Notes: generated by a model from the sequence alone, not told the origin. A DNA stretch of 64,000 nucleotides from HyVt-105 sp049975425 (GCA_049975425.1 JBNGDI010000001.1:1-64000), one strand, 5' to 3'. Shown: positions 34,443 through 43,778, counted from the first letter of the stretch. A program made the numbers and translations.

Positions 34443-36866
34443 ATGAAGCATACAGGAATGAAAAAGAATGTACTGCTCCTTCTGACCTTTGCATGGAGCA
34501 TTTTCGCCTCAGGGCAGAAGGACCTGGTCTACCAGCGCCCGCCCGAAAACATGGCGCGTATTGCCGAAGCCCCTTCCACTCCGGGGGTGAGTGTTAATCC
34601 TCCGGGGACCCTGATGCTCGTCATGGAAAGACCCGGTATGCCTTCCATCAGGGATCTGGCTTCCGAAGAATTGAGGCTGGGGGGGATCAGGATCGATCCA
34701 GCGGTTTTTGGCCCCAGCCGGAAGAGTTATTTCACCGGCCTGAAAGTGATGGATGTGGACGGAAGCCGGGAACGCCAGATCACAGGCTTGCCCGATGATA
34801 TGCGTATTCTCGATGTAGCCTGGTCGCCCGGTGGCCGGAGGCTGGCTTTTAGCCTGCTGAAAGAGGAAGGCATCGAGTTATGGGTGGCCGATTTGGAAAC
34901 GGCTGCTGCCAGGGCACTGACCGGCCCGGAACTGAATGCCACCCTCGGAAGAAATGCTTTTGCCTGGATGCCCGATGGGGAGGAGATCGTTTTCAAAGCG
35001 GTTCCCGCGGGCAGGAAAAAACCGCCCGAAAAGCCTAAAATCCCTGCCGGGCCTGTAGTTCAGGAGAACATCGGGAAAAAGGCAGCCGTGCGGACATACC
35101 AGGATATGCTTTCCGATCCTTACGACGAGGATATTTTTGAATACTATACCACCTCGCAGCTGGTACGGATCGATATGCAGAAAAACCGAACCCTTCTGGG
35201 CGATCCGGGAATTATTTCCGGAATGGAGGTATCCCCTGACGGCAACTTCCTGCTGGTGGAGGAAGTGCACCGGCCGTTTTCCTACCTGGTGCCTTATTAC
35301 AGTTTCCCCCACCGTGTGGAGATTTGGAACAGGCAGGGTGACCCGGTCAGGCTGGTGGCCGATATTCCGTTGGCAGAAGACATTCCCCAGGGATTTGATG
35401 CGGTAAGGAAAGGCCCTCGTTCTTTCGCATGGAGAAGCGATGTGCCCGCCACCCTGTACTGGGTGGAAGCCCTGGATGAAGGGGATCCTTCGAAAGAAGC
35501 GGAATACCGCGACCGGCTGTACATGCTGCCTGCGCCTTTTACGGGAGATCCTGTGCCCGGTATCCGTTTCAGAATGAGGTACAGGGGCATTACCTGGGGG
35601 AATGAAGAACTGGCCGTTGCCACTGAATACTGGAGAAAAACCCGGCAGATGAAAGTGTACTTTTTTACTCCCGGGGATACAGCAAAAACACTGGTTTTTG
35701 ACCTGAACACGGAAGACCGGTATAACGATCCGGGAAGTTTTGAAACTACCTATAATAAGAGCGGAAAGAGGGTTCTCCTGTTCGGAGGGAACGGGAAATT
35801 CCTCTACCTTACAGGAAGGGGAGCCAGTGAGGAAGGCGACCGCCCTTTCATCGACCGGTACCGTATAAGGACCGGAGAAATCAAGCGTTTATGGCGTTCC
35901 GAACCTCCCTGGTATGAAACGCCGGTTTCACTTCTGAATGTACAGAAAGGTATCGTACTCACCAACCGCCAGTCGCAAACCGAGGTGCCAAATTATTATC
36001 TCAGGAACCTGCACAACGGGCAGCTGAAGCAAATTACCGACTTCCCTCATCCCTACCCGGAACTGAAAGAGATGCACAAGGAAATGGTTTTTTATGAAAG
36101 AGAGGATGGCGTTCAACTGAGCTTTGAGCTGTACCTGCCTCCGGGATACAGGAAGGAAGACGGTCCCCTGCCTACATTCCTCTGGGCATACCCCAGGGAG
36201 TATAAGAGTGCCGACGCGGCAGGCCAGGTAAGCGGTTCTCCTTATACTTTCACAAGGATTGGTAACACATCTCCCATCCTCTGGGTTACCCAGGGATATG
36301 CCGTTCTGAACAACGCGGCATTTCCCATTGTGGGTGAGGGGGAGCAGGAACCAAACGATACTTTTGTGGAACAACTGGTGGCCAATGCGAAGGCTGCTAT
36401 AGAAAAAGCCGTGGAAATGGAAGTAACCGACCCGGAGCGAGTAGCCGTGGGCGGGCATTCCTATGGAGCGTTTATGACAGCCAACCTGCTGGCACATTCC
36501 GATCTGTTTGCTGCCGGAATTGCCCGGAGCGGGGCATATAACCGCACCCTTACTCCTTTCGGGTTCCAGGCCGAACCCCGCACCTACTGGCAGGCACCCC
36601 ATGTGTACAATCAAATGTCACCGTTTATGCATGCCGATAAGATCAATGAACCTCTTCTCCTGATTCATGGTATGGCAGATAATAATTCTGGAACATTCCC
36701 CATACAGAGTGAAAGATTGTACGCCGCCATCAAGGGTCATGGAGGTATCGTCAGACTGGTGATGCTACCGCTGGAAAGTCACGGGTACGCCGCACGTGAA
36801 TCGGTTCTGCATACCCTCTGGGAAATGAACGAATGGCTTGAAACTTATGTGAAAGAGAAGAAATAA
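34443..36866 (+). CDS. S9 family peptidase, prolyl oligopeptidase/glutamyl endopeptidase-like
   Basis: An 807-residue exported serine peptidase. The ATG at 34443 (or 34458) starts a signal peptide (KKNVLLLLTFAWSIFASGQ). The propeller region covers about 60-560. The hydrolase domain has the nucleophile in VGGHSYGAFMTANLLAHS, the Asp in HGMADNNSG and the His in LESHGYAARES. The long size, the PSTPGVSVNPPGTLMLVMER opening and IRSGAYNRTLTPFGFQ-like sequence (ARSGAYNRTLTPFGFQ) recall glutamyl endopeptidase-type members. It is distinct from the DPP-IV-like S9 peptidase near the left end of the window. The gene is monocistronic and divergent from dapD. Confidence 0.88.
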   Translation: MKHTGMKKNVLLLLTFAWSIFASGQKDLVYQRPPENMARIAEAPSTPGVSVNPPGTLMLVMERPGMPSIRDLASEELRLGGIRIDPAVFGPSRKSYFTGLKVMDVDGSRERQITGLPDDMRILDVAWSPGGRRLAFSLLKEEGIELWVADLETAAARALTGPELNATLGRNAFAWMPDGEEIVFKAVPAGRKKPPEKPKIPAGPVVQENIGKKAAVRTYQDMLSDPYDEDIFEYYTTSQLVRIDMQKNRTLLGDPGIISGMEVSPDGNFLLVEEVHRPFSYLVPYYSFPHRVEIWNRQGDPVRLVADIPLAEDIPQGFDAVRKGPRSFAWRSDVPATLYWVEALDEGDPSKEAEYRDRLYMLPAPFTGDPVPGIRFRMRYRGITWGNEELAVATEYWRKTRQMKVYFFTPGDTAKTLVFDLNTEDRYNDPGSFETTYNKSGKRVLLFGGNGKFLYLTGRGASEEGDRPFIDRYRIRTGEIKRLWRSEPPWYETPVSLLNVQKGIVLTNRQSQTEVPNYYLRNLHNGQLKQITDFPHPYPELKEMHKEMVFYEREDGVQLSFELYLPPGYRKEDGPLPTFLWAYPREYKSADAAGQVSGSPYTFTRIGNTSPILWVTQGYAVLNNAAFPIVGEGEQEPNDTFVEQLVANAKAAIEKAVEMEVTDPERVAVGGHSYGAFMTANLLAHSDLFAAGIARSGAYNRTLTPFGFQAEPRTYWQAPHVYNQMSPFMHADKINEPLLLIHGMADNNSGTFPIQSERLYAAIKGHGGIVRLVMLPLESHGYAARESVLHTLWEMNEWLETYVKEKK

Positions 36867-37042
36867 TTTGTAAAATACCAATTCTGCATGTAGTTTTAGG
36901 GCTTATTTTTTCCCGGAACCACCCTGGATTTCTTTCAAAAGAAATGTAAATGCAGAGTGCTTCCGGGTGGAAGGAAGAATGAGTGCAATCATTCCTTTTT
37001 CCCTGTTTGGAAGATACGTCGAATCTTTAAAAACCGAAAGGT
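36867..37042 (+). promoter_or_regulatory. Structured 176-bp region upstream of hppA
   Basis: CCCGGAA (36912-36918) can pair with TTCCGGG (36961-36967), enclosing the hairpin ATTTCTTT-ca-AAAGAAAT. Alternatively CCACCC (36919-36924) can pair with GGGTGG (36965-36970), which excludes the first helix. A third hairpin, GAATGA-gtgcaa-TCATTC (36977-36994), is followed by CTTTTT. It could be a regulatory 5' leader of hppA, or simply the end of the peptidase transcript. It matches no riboswitch known to me. Confidence 0.4.
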
Positions 37043-39241
37043 ATGAACAATTCTGAGTCATGGATTTTTGTTGCTCTGGCGGCGGCTATTCTGGCCCTGG
37101 TATTTGCTTATATTTTCTTCAGGCAAATGATGAAGAAAAGCGAAGGGACCGACTGTATGAAAAAAATCGCCGGACATGTCAGGAGAGGCGCTATGTCGTA
37201 CATATGGCAGCAGTATAAGGTCGTTGCCATTGTATTTGTTGTCCTGTCTCTGTTCTTCGTTTATCTGGCATACGGCCTGGAGTTCCAGAACAAATGGGTG
37301 CCATTTGCTTTTTTAACCGGAGGGTTTTTCAGTGGTCTGGCAGGTTTTATCGGAATGAAAACAGCTACCTATGCCTCGGCACGAACAACCAACGCAGCCC
37401 GTACATCATTGGATGCCGGACTGAAGGTGGCTTTCCGGAGTGGCGGAGTGATGGGCCTGGTGGTTGTGGGTCTTGCCCTGCTTGATGTAACCGTGTGGTA
37501 CCTGGTGCTGAATCATTTTGTTGAAGATGCCGATTCCGGCCACAAGCTGATGATCATTACCACCACCATGCTGACATTCGGAATGGGTGCCTCCACCCAG
37601 GCCCTCTTTGCACGTGTGGGTGGCGGCATATACACCAAGGCTGCCGATGTGGGCGCCGACCTGGTGGGAAAAGTTGAGGCCGGTATTCCCGAGGATGATC
37701 CCCGTAACCCGGCAACCATTGCCGATAATGTTGGCGATAATGTGGGCGATGTGGCCGGTATGGGTGCCGACCTGTACGAGTCGTACGCAGGTTCCATCCT
37801 GGCAACCATGGCTCTCGGTGCTTCGGCTTTTCTGGCAAACGAATCCATGCAGTTGCGGGCGGTGATTGCCCCCATGCTGATCGCTGCTGTGGGTATTGTC
37901 CTTTCCATTCTGGGTATCTATATGGTCAGGACCCGCGAAGGCGCCGGTATGGGAGAGCTGCTGAAATCTCTCGGATTCGGGATCAATATTTCGTCGATAC
38001 TCATTGCCCTGGCTGCTTTCGGCATTCTGTACATGCTGAAACTCGAGAACTGGTTCTGGATATCTATGTCGGTAGTAGTGGGTCTTATTGTGGGTGTGGT
38101 GATCGGCAAGTCTACCGAATATTACACCTCGCATTCGTTCAAGCCTACACGAAAGGTGGCAGAAAGCACCGGAACGGGACCCGCTACGGTCATTATTTCA
38201 GGAATCGGGCTGGGAATGTTGTCAACAGCCATTCCGGTGATTGCAGTGGTTACCGGTATTATCCTGGCTTTTCTGTTTGCTTCAGGCTTTGACCTGGGCA
38301 ACCTGAGCATGGGCCTTTACGGGATTGGAATTGCAGCTGTGGGGATGCTTTCCACACTGGGAATTACCCTGGCCAGCGATGCGTATGGCCCGATTGCCGA
38401 TAATGCCGGCGGGAATGCCGAGATGTGCCACCTGGAACCCGAAGTGCGGCAACGTACCGATGCCCTGGATGCCCTGGGGAATACAACCGCCGCTACCGGC
38501 AAAGGATTCGCCATCGGATCGGCAGCTCTTACCGCCCTGGCGCTGCTGGCTTCCTACATTGAAGAAATCAAGATAGGACTGATAAGGATTGGGGAAACTG
38601 TGCTGGAATTTGCCGATGGGGATATCATTGAGGTGGCTGAAGCCAATATTGTCGATTTTATGAACTATTACAATGTGAGCCTGATGAATCCCAAAGTACT
38701 GGCCGGTATGTTCATCGGATCCATGATGGCATTTATGTTCTGTGGTCTTACTATGAACGCGGTAGGAAGGGCAGCACAGAAAATGGTGAACGAGGTTCGA
38801 CGCCAGTTCCGTGAGATCGTCGGGATTATGGAAGGGAAAGCCGAACCCGACTACGAACGTTGTGTGGCTATCTCTACAAAAGGAGCCCAGCGTGAAATGA
38901 TACTTCCCGCATCACTGGCTATTGCAGCTCCCGTTCTTACGGGCCTGATTTTTGGCGTTCCCGGTGTGCTCGGCCTGCTGACCGGCGGCCTGGCCGCAGG
39001 ATTTGTTTTGGCTATTTTCATGGCCAATGCCGGTGGAGCCTGGGATAATGCCAAAAAATATATTGAAGAAGGAAATTATGGAGGGAAAGGCTCTGATAAC
39101 CATCATGCCGCAGTGGTGGGTGATACTGTGGGCGATCCCTTCAAGGATACCTCCGGCCCCAGCCTGAATATCCTCATCAAGCTGATGAGCATGGTTTCCA
39201 TTGTGATGGCAGGTGTTACCGCTGCATTTTCTTTATTGTAA
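37043..39241 (+). CDS. hppA: Membrane-bound ion-pumping pyrophosphatase
   Basis: A 732-residue integral membrane protein with about 16 transmembrane helices that couples hydrolysis of pyrophosphate to pumping of protons and/or sodium ions. The pyrophosphate-binding motif is DVGADLVGKVEAGIPEDDPR, followed by NVGDNVGDVAGMGADLYES; a second acidic cluster, VVGDTVGDPFKDTSGPSLN, lies near the C terminus. The sequence GNTTAATGKGFAIG has Ala and Gly at the two positions that are Lys and Thr in potassium-independent enzymes, so this should be a potassium-dependent type. H+ versus Na+ transport cannot be settled by eye. The gene is single, with a strong terminator after it. Confidence 0.96.
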   Translation: MNNSESWIFVALAAAILALVFAYIFFRQMMKKSEGTDCMKKIAGHVRRGAMSYIWQQYKVVAIVFVVLSLFFVYLAYGLEFQNKWVPFAFLTGGFFSGLAGFIGMKTATYASARTTNAARTSLDAGLKVAFRSGGVMGLVVVGLALLDVTVWYLVLNHFVEDADSGHKLMIITTTMLTFGMGASTQALFARVGGGIYTKAADVGADLVGKVEAGIPEDDPRNPATIADNVGDNVGDVAGMGADLYESYAGSILATMALGASAFLANESMQLRAVIAPMLIAAVGIVLSILGIYMVRTREGAGMGELLKSLGFGINISSILIALAAFGILYMLKLENWFWISMSVVVGLIVGVVIGKSTEYYTSHSFKPTRKVAESTGTGPATVIISGIGLGMLSTAIPVIAVVTGIILAFLFASGFDLGNLSMGLYGIGIAAVGMLSTLGITLASDAYGPIADNAGGNAEMCHLEPEVRQRTDALDALGNTTAATGKGFAIGSAALTALALLASYIEEIKIGLIRIGETVLEFADGDIIEVAEANIVDFMNYYNVSLMNPKVLAGMFIGSMMAFMFCGLTMNAVGRAAQKMVNEVRRQFREIVGIMEGKAEPDYERCVAISTKGAQREMILPASLAIAAPVLTGLIFGVPGVLGLLTGGLAAGFVLAIFMANAGGAWDNAKKYIEEGNYGGKGSDNHHAAVVGDTVGDPFKDTSGPSLNILIKLMSMVSIVMAGVTAAFSLL

Positions 39242-39264
39242 TACATCATAAGATTTATTCAATT

Positions 39265-39303
39265 AAAAAAAGACATCCGGTCCCGGCCGGATGTCTTTTT
39301 TTA
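39265..39303 (+). terminator. Rho-independent terminator of hppA
   Basis: AGACATCCGG-tcccgg-CCGGATGTCT forms a perfect 10-bp stem flanked by A and T runs, 30 bp after the hppA stop. Confidence 0.92.
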
Positions 39304-39328
39304 ATTCGGGTATCACAGAATATTACAA

Positions 39329-39394
39329 AACATAATATGTTATTGCACAGCCCAATAGGGTTGTTACTTATTTAAAATTATGTTAAATAACATA
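39329..39394. repeat. Two AT-rich palindromes containing TATGTT
   Basis: AACAT-AAT-ATGTT (39329-39341) and TATGTTA-AA-TAACATA (39379-39394) share the half-site ATGTT/AACAT and sit between the hppA terminator and the ilv leader. The second is followed by a run of T. They look like paired operator sites. Confidence 0.4.
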
Positions 39395-39434
39395 TTTTTT
39401 TTGTCCTTTTGATACCACGAATGGAATCATTGTT

Positions 39435-39442
39435 TACTTTTA
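39435..39442 (+). promoter_or_regulatory. Candidate -7 box of the ilv-leu-glt operon (TACTTTTA)
   Basis: It differs from TAnnTTTG only in the last base. It lies 7 bp before the leader peptide ATG, so the leader would be almost leaderless. No clear -33 partner at standard spacing was found. Confidence 0.35.
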
Positions 39443-39449
39443 CATCGAA

Positions 39450-39518
39450 ATGACACGTTCAGGTCAGCATATCATTATTACCCTTTTGATTCTCCTCCTC
39501 CTCAGGATGAGCGGGTGA
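39450..39518 (+). CDS. Branched-chain amino acid leader peptide
   Basis: A 22-codon open frame just upstream of the ilv operon. The peptide begins MTRSGQH and then contains three consecutive Ile codons, Thr, two Leu, Ile and four consecutive Leu codons before RMSG and a TGA stop: four Ile and six Leu in eleven residues, with no Val. This is the design of the leader peptides that sense charged tRNA in ilv and leu attenuators. The stop codon lies inside the proximal arm of the antiterminator helix. The product itself needs no function. Confidence 0.88.
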   Translation: MTRSGQHIIITLLILLLLRMSG

Positions 39519-39589
39519 GAATGGTATGCTTGTAGCTATAAATGGTTAACCGGAGCCGTTCTCACCAGTGAGAGCGGCTCTTTTTTTTT
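39514..39589 (+). promoter_or_regulatory. Transcription attenuator with competing antiterminator and terminator
   Basis: GGTGAGAATGG (39514-39524) can pair with CCGTTCTCACC (39556-39566) over 11 positions with a single G-U pair, forming an antiterminator. The same distal arm is part of a terminator stem, GAGCCGTTCTCA (39553-39564) with TGAGAGCGGCTC (39569-39580), which is followed by nine T. Ribosomes stalled on the Ile/Leu codons would leave the proximal arm free and allow read-through into ilvD. Ribosomes reaching the leader stop codon would cover it and allow termination. Confidence 0.87.
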
Positions 39590-39597
39590 GGAGAAAA

Positions 39598-41430
39598 ATG
39601 AAAATACCGCTCAGGAGTAACATCAGCACACAAGGTCGGAAAATGGCGGGCGCACGCAGCCTGTGGAGGGCCAACGGAATGAAGGATGCGCATTTTGGCA
39701 GGCCCGTCATTGCTGTGGTCAATTCGTTCAGCCAGTTTGTACCGGGACATGCTCATTTGCATCCTGCCGGACAGCAGGTGAAAAGAGTGATCGGGCAGGC
39801 GGGGTGTTTTGCTGCCGAGTTCAACACCATTGCCATTGACGACGGCATAGCCATGGGGCACGAAGGGATGCTGTATTCATTGCCTTCCCGCGAACTGATT
39901 GCTGATAGCGTGGAATATATGGTTAATGCGCACCGGGCCGATGCCATGATTTGCATCAGCAATTGCGACAAGATCACACCGGGAATGCTCATGGCGGCCA
40001 TGAGGATGAATATCCCCGCTGTTTTTGTTTCAGGGGGGCCCATGGAAGCGGGTACGGTGGCAGGGAAGAAAATTGATCTGGTGGATGCCATGGTTATGGC
40101 CGGCGATCCCACCGTAGAGAATTCGCTGCTTGAAAAGGTGGAACGCCTGGCCTGCCCTACCTGCGGATCCTGTGCGGGAATGTTCACTGCCAATTCCATG
40201 AACTGCCTCACGGAAGCCCTGGGGCTTTCCCTTCCGGGGAACGGGACCGTGGTGGCTACTCACCGGAACAGAGAGCATCTTTTGCATTCGGCAGCTCAGC
40301 AAATAGTGCGCCTGGCCATGCGTTATTACAACGAGGGGGATGACAGGGTTCTGCCGAGGAATATCGCTTCGAAAAAAGCATTCGGCAATGCCATGGCTCT
40401 TGATCTGGCGATGGGAGGATCCACCAATACTGTCCTTCACCTCCTGGCCATTGCATATGAGGCCCGGTTAGATTTCTCCCTGGATGATGTGGCCCGTTTT
40501 TCAGAAAAGGTCCCTCATCTGTGTAAGGTTTCTCCCGGTTCACACTATCACATGGAAGATGTTAACCGGGCCGGGGGGGTGCTTTCCATCCTGGGTGAGC
40601 TGGACCGGGCCGGCCTGATCGACCGGGAGGTGTTCCGGGTTGACGGCCTGTCCCTTGGCGAAGCCATTGCCCGCTATGATATTCGCAGCGAAAGGGTTAC
40701 CGGCGAGGCCCTGAAACTGTACCGGAGTGCGCCGGGAGGGATGGTGAATTTTGCAGGCAGCTCACAGGAAAAATATGCCGAACAGCTGGATACCGACAGG
40801 AAACAGGGATGTATCCGGTCGGTTGAACATGCCTATTCGCGGAGGGGAGGGCTGGTGGTGTTGAAAGGGAATATTGCTTCCGGCGGGTGCGTGGTCAAAA
40901 CAGCTGCTGTCGATCCTTCCATGATGGTTTTTACCGGCAGGGCCCGTGTATTCGAATCACAGGAAACCGCATGTGAAGCCATTCTTTCAGGTAAGATCAG
41001 GGAAGGAGATGTGCTGGTGATCAGGTACGAGGGGCCGCGCGGTGGTCCGGGAATGCAGGAAATGCTGTATCCCACCTCTTACCTGAAATCGGTTAAGCTC
41101 GACAAAAAAGTGGCGCTCATCACCGACGGCAGGTTTTCTGGCGGCACATCCGGCCTGTCAGTCGGGCACATTTCTCCTGAGGCCGCTGCCGGTGGAAAGA
41201 TCGCATTGCTGCGCGAAGGGGACGGGATCCGTATCGATATCTCAGCCGGCACCATCATGGCGGAAGTGGACGACGGGGAATGGGAACATAGAGAAGAACA
41301 GGAAAAAAGCAGGGGGGCGGCAGCCTATACTCCGGATGGGAGAAACAGGAATATCTCTGCCGCCCTGAGAGTTTATGCCCGGTTTGTTTCCTCTGCCGAC
41401 CGGGGAGCCGTAAGAATCATTCAACCCTAA
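39598..41430 (+). CDS. ilvD: Dihydroxy-acid dehydratase
   Basis: A 610-residue iron-sulfur enzyme that dehydrates 2,3-dihydroxy-isovalerate and -methylvalerate to the 2-oxo acids of valine and isoleucine synthesis. Visible Cys motifs are CISNCDKITPGM and CPTCGSCAGMFTANSMN. The N-terminal block NSFSQFVPGHAHL, without the Cys found there in 2Fe-2S enzymes, resembles the oxygen-sensitive E. coli type. The ATG at 39598 lies 8 bp after the attenuator T run; the in-frame alternative starts earlier fall inside the terminator stem. First structural gene of the operon. Confidence 0.95.
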   Translation: MKIPLRSNISTQGRKMAGARSLWRANGMKDAHFGRPVIAVVNSFSQFVPGHAHLHPAGQQVKRVIGQAGCFAAEFNTIAIDDGIAMGHEGMLYSLPSRELIADSVEYMVNAHRADAMICISNCDKITPGMLMAAMRMNIPAVFVSGGPMEAGTVAGKKIDLVDAMVMAGDPTVENSLLEKVERLACPTCGSCAGMFTANSMNCLTEALGLSLPGNGTVVATHRNREHLLHSAAQQIVRLAMRYYNEGDDRVLPRNIASKKAFGNAMALDLAMGGSTNTVLHLLAIAYEARLDFSLDDVARFSEKVPHLCKVSPGSHYHMEDVNRAGGVLSILGELDRAGLIDREVFRVDGLSLGEAIARYDIRSERVTGEALKLYRSAPGGMVNFAGSSQEKYAEQLDTDRKQGCIRSVEHAYSRRGGLVVLKGNIASGGCVVKTAAVDPSMMVFTGRARVFESQETACEAILSGKIREGDVLVIRYEGPRGGPGMQEMLYPTSYLKSVKLDKKVALITDGRFSGGTSGLSVGHISPEAAAGGKIALLREGDGIRIDISAGTIMAEVDDGEWEHREEQEKSRGAAAYTPDGRNRNISAALRVYARFVSSADRGAVRIIQP

Positions 41431-41441
41431 TATTTCATATC

Positions 41442-43181
41442 ATGTTCAGGGAAAATTGTGAAAACCAGAAAATGTCCACAGCCTCGAAAACAGGCTGTAC
41501 CGTCACAGGATCGGAAGCGCTGATGCTTTCCCTTCTGGAAGAAGGAGTTGATGTGATCTTCGGATATCCCGGAGGGGCCATCATGCCTGTCTATGACGCC
41601 CTGTTTGATTACCGCGACCGGCTCAGGCATATCCTGGTCAGGCATGAGCAGGGTGCCGCGCATGCAGCCGATGGGTATGCAAGGGTAACAGAAAAAGTAG
41701 GTGTATGCCTGGTTACTTCCGGACCGGGAGCAACAAACCTGATTACAGGCCTGGCCAATGCCATGATCGATTCGGTTCCGATGGTGTGCATCACCGGGCA
41801 GGTCGCTTCCCCTCTGCTCGGTTCCGATGCCTTCCAGGAAACCGATGTGGTAGGGATATCTATGCCGGTAACCAAATGGAATGCCCAGATTACCTCTGCA
41901 GAAGATGTCCCGGGGGTCATTGCCCGGGCATTTTATCTGGCAAAAACCGGCCGGCCCGGCCCGGTGCTGGTAGATATTACCAAGGATGCCCAGTTTGGGG
42001 AAACAACATGGTCATACCGCAAATGCACCCGGCTGAGAAGTTACTTCCCGTATCCGAAAGTAAAACTGAATGAGGTGCAGGAGGCTGCCAGGCTGATCAA
42101 CCAGTCGCGCAAGCCCCTCATCCTGGCCGGACACGGAGTATTGATATCAGGAGCTCAGGATCAGCTTATGGAGTTGGCCGCCCGGGCCGATATTCCGGTG
42201 GCCAGCACCCTGCTTGGCTTATCGGCTTTTCCTTCAGGGCACAGGCTGTATGCAGGCATGCTGGGTATGCATGGCAATTTTGCTCCCAACGTGAAAACCA
42301 ACGAATGCGATGTGCTGATTGCTGTCGGACTGCGTTTTGACGACCGTATTACCGGCCGGCTGGAGAGTTATGCCCGGCAGGCAAAAATTATCCATATAGA
42401 TATTGATCCCGCCGAGATCAATAAGAATGTGCAGGTAACCCTGTCTGTTGTTGCCGATGCCCGGGAAGCACTATCCACCCTTCTTTCTTATGTGAAGGAA
42501 AACCGCCACACCGGGTGGATCGATACGTTCGGTTCATTCCGGACAGAGGAGGAGGAAAAAGTGATCCGCCCCAACCGCGAACCCTTTAACGGACATATCA
42601 AAATGGATGAGGTGGTACACCGTGTATCGGAAAAGACACACGGAGAGGCTGTGGTGGTGACCGATGTGGGCCAGCACCAGATGGTGGCCGCCCGGTATTA
42701 CATGTTCCAGCGTCCGGGAAGTTTTGTAACCTCGGGAGGGCTGGGTACCATGGGATTCGGATTGCCGGCTTCCATCGGGGCAAAAATTGGCCGGCCTGAC
42801 AGGGATGTGGTGCTCTTTGTTGGTGACGGAGGCTTCCAGATGACGATCCAGGAACTGGGTACCATCGCCCAGTCAAAAGTGCCTGTAAAAATTATCCTGC
42901 TTAACAATCAGTTTCTGGGAATGGTCAGGCAATGGCAGGATATGTTCTTCAGAAAACGGTATTCCTTTACCGAACTGCATAATCCCGATTTTGTCAACGT
43001 GGCAGATGCATACGGCATCCATGCGGAGCGGTGTATTAAACGGGAAGATCTGGATGAAAAACTGGATCGCCTCCTGGCCTCTGATGACAGCTCTTTCCTT
43101 GAGGTCATGGTGGAGCCCGAACACAATGTATTTCCGATGATCCCCACCGGTGAGTCGGTATCCAATGTTCGTCTTGAATAA
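41442..43181 (+). CDS. ilvB: Acetolactate synthase large subunit
   Basis: A 579-residue thiamine diphosphate enzyme that condenses pyruvate with pyruvate or 2-oxobutyrate, the committed step to valine/leucine and isoleucine. The catalytic Glu is in VRHEQGAAHAADGYARV. The ThDP-binding motif is VGDGGFQMTIQELGTIAQSK, and LNNQFLGMVRQWQDMFF is typical of acetohydroxyacid synthases rather than catabolic enzymes. An internal ATG at 41472 is an equally good start. It lies 11 bp behind ilvD and 18 bp ahead of the regulatory subunit. Confidence 0.95.
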   Translation: MFRENCENQKMSTASKTGCTVTGSEALMLSLLEEGVDVIFGYPGGAIMPVYDALFDYRDRLRHILVRHEQGAAHAADGYARVTEKVGVCLVTSGPGATNLITGLANAMIDSVPMVCITGQVASPLLGSDAFQETDVVGISMPVTKWNAQITSAEDVPGVIARAFYLAKTGRPGPVLVDITKDAQFGETTWSYRKCTRLRSYFPYPKVKLNEVQEAARLINQSRKPLILAGHGVLISGAQDQLMELAARADIPVASTLLGLSAFPSGHRLYAGMLGMHGNFAPNVKTNECDVLIAVGLRFDDRITGRLESYARQAKIIHIDIDPAEINKNVQVTLSVVADAREALSTLLSYVKENRHTGWIDTFGSFRTEEEEKVIRPNREPFNGHIKMDEVVHRVSEKTHGEAVVVTDVGQHQMVAARYYMFQRPGSFVTSGGLGTMGFGLPASIGAKIGRPDRDVVLFVGDGGFQMTIQELGTIAQSKVPVKIILLNNQFLGMVRQWQDMFFRKRYSFTELHNPDFVNVADAYGIHAERCIKREDLDEKLDRLLASDDSSFLEVMVEPEHNVFPMIPTGESVSNVRLE

Positions 43182-43199
43182 TCACCAAAACAGGATATC

Positions 43200-43778
43200 A
43201 TGAACAGCGAACAGAAAAAAGAATTAAGGGAATACACCATCAATGTGTTCAGCGAAAACCATATCGGTTTACTGAACCGCCTGACCATCATTTTTACCAG
43301 GCGGAAGATCAACATTGAAAGCCTCACGGTTTCGGAATCGCATATTCCCGGCATCCATTGTTTCACAATTGTGATCAACAGTTACGAGGATCTGGTCAGG
43401 AAAATGGCTCTGCAGATCGAAAAGCTGGTGGATGTACTGAAAGCTTTTTATTACACTACAGACCAGATCATTTACCAGGAGATCGCGCTTTACAAGCTTC
43501 CTACCGGCGAGGTGGCCGGATCTATCGGACTGGAAACCCTGATCAGGGATTATGGGGTCAGGGTACTGGAAGTAACACCGGAATATACGGTGGTGGAGAA
43601 AACCGGTCATAAAACCGAAACCCAAAAATTGCTCGGGATACTGAAGAAACACAAACTGCTGGAATTTATCCGTTCGGGCCGGGTGGCTATAACCAAGCCC
43701 ATGAAAGAACTTACAGTTCACCTGGAAGAAAAAGCACATGCATTTAACTATATCCAGAAGGAAGACGGATTATACTAA
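43200..43778 (+). CDS. ilvN: Acetolactate synthase regulatory subunit
   Basis: A 192-residue regulatory partner of IlvB. An N-terminal ACT domain (YTINVFSENHIGLLNRLTII, residues about 9-85) should bind valine or another end product. The C-terminal ALS_ss_C domain follows (about 95-175). The form is the longer IlvH-like one of about 160-190 residues. The ATG at 43200 is 18 bp after ilvB. The coding sequence ends 10 bp before ilvC. Confidence 0.92.
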   Translation: MNSEQKKELREYTINVFSENHIGLLNRLTIIFTRRKINIESLTVSESHIPGIHCFTIVINSYEDLVRKMALQIEKLVDVLKAFYYTTDQIIYQEIALYKLPTGEVAGSIGLETLIRDYGVRVLEVTPEYTVVEKTGHKTETQKLLGILKKHKLLEFIRSGRVAITKPMKELTVHLEEKAHAFNYIQKEDGLY

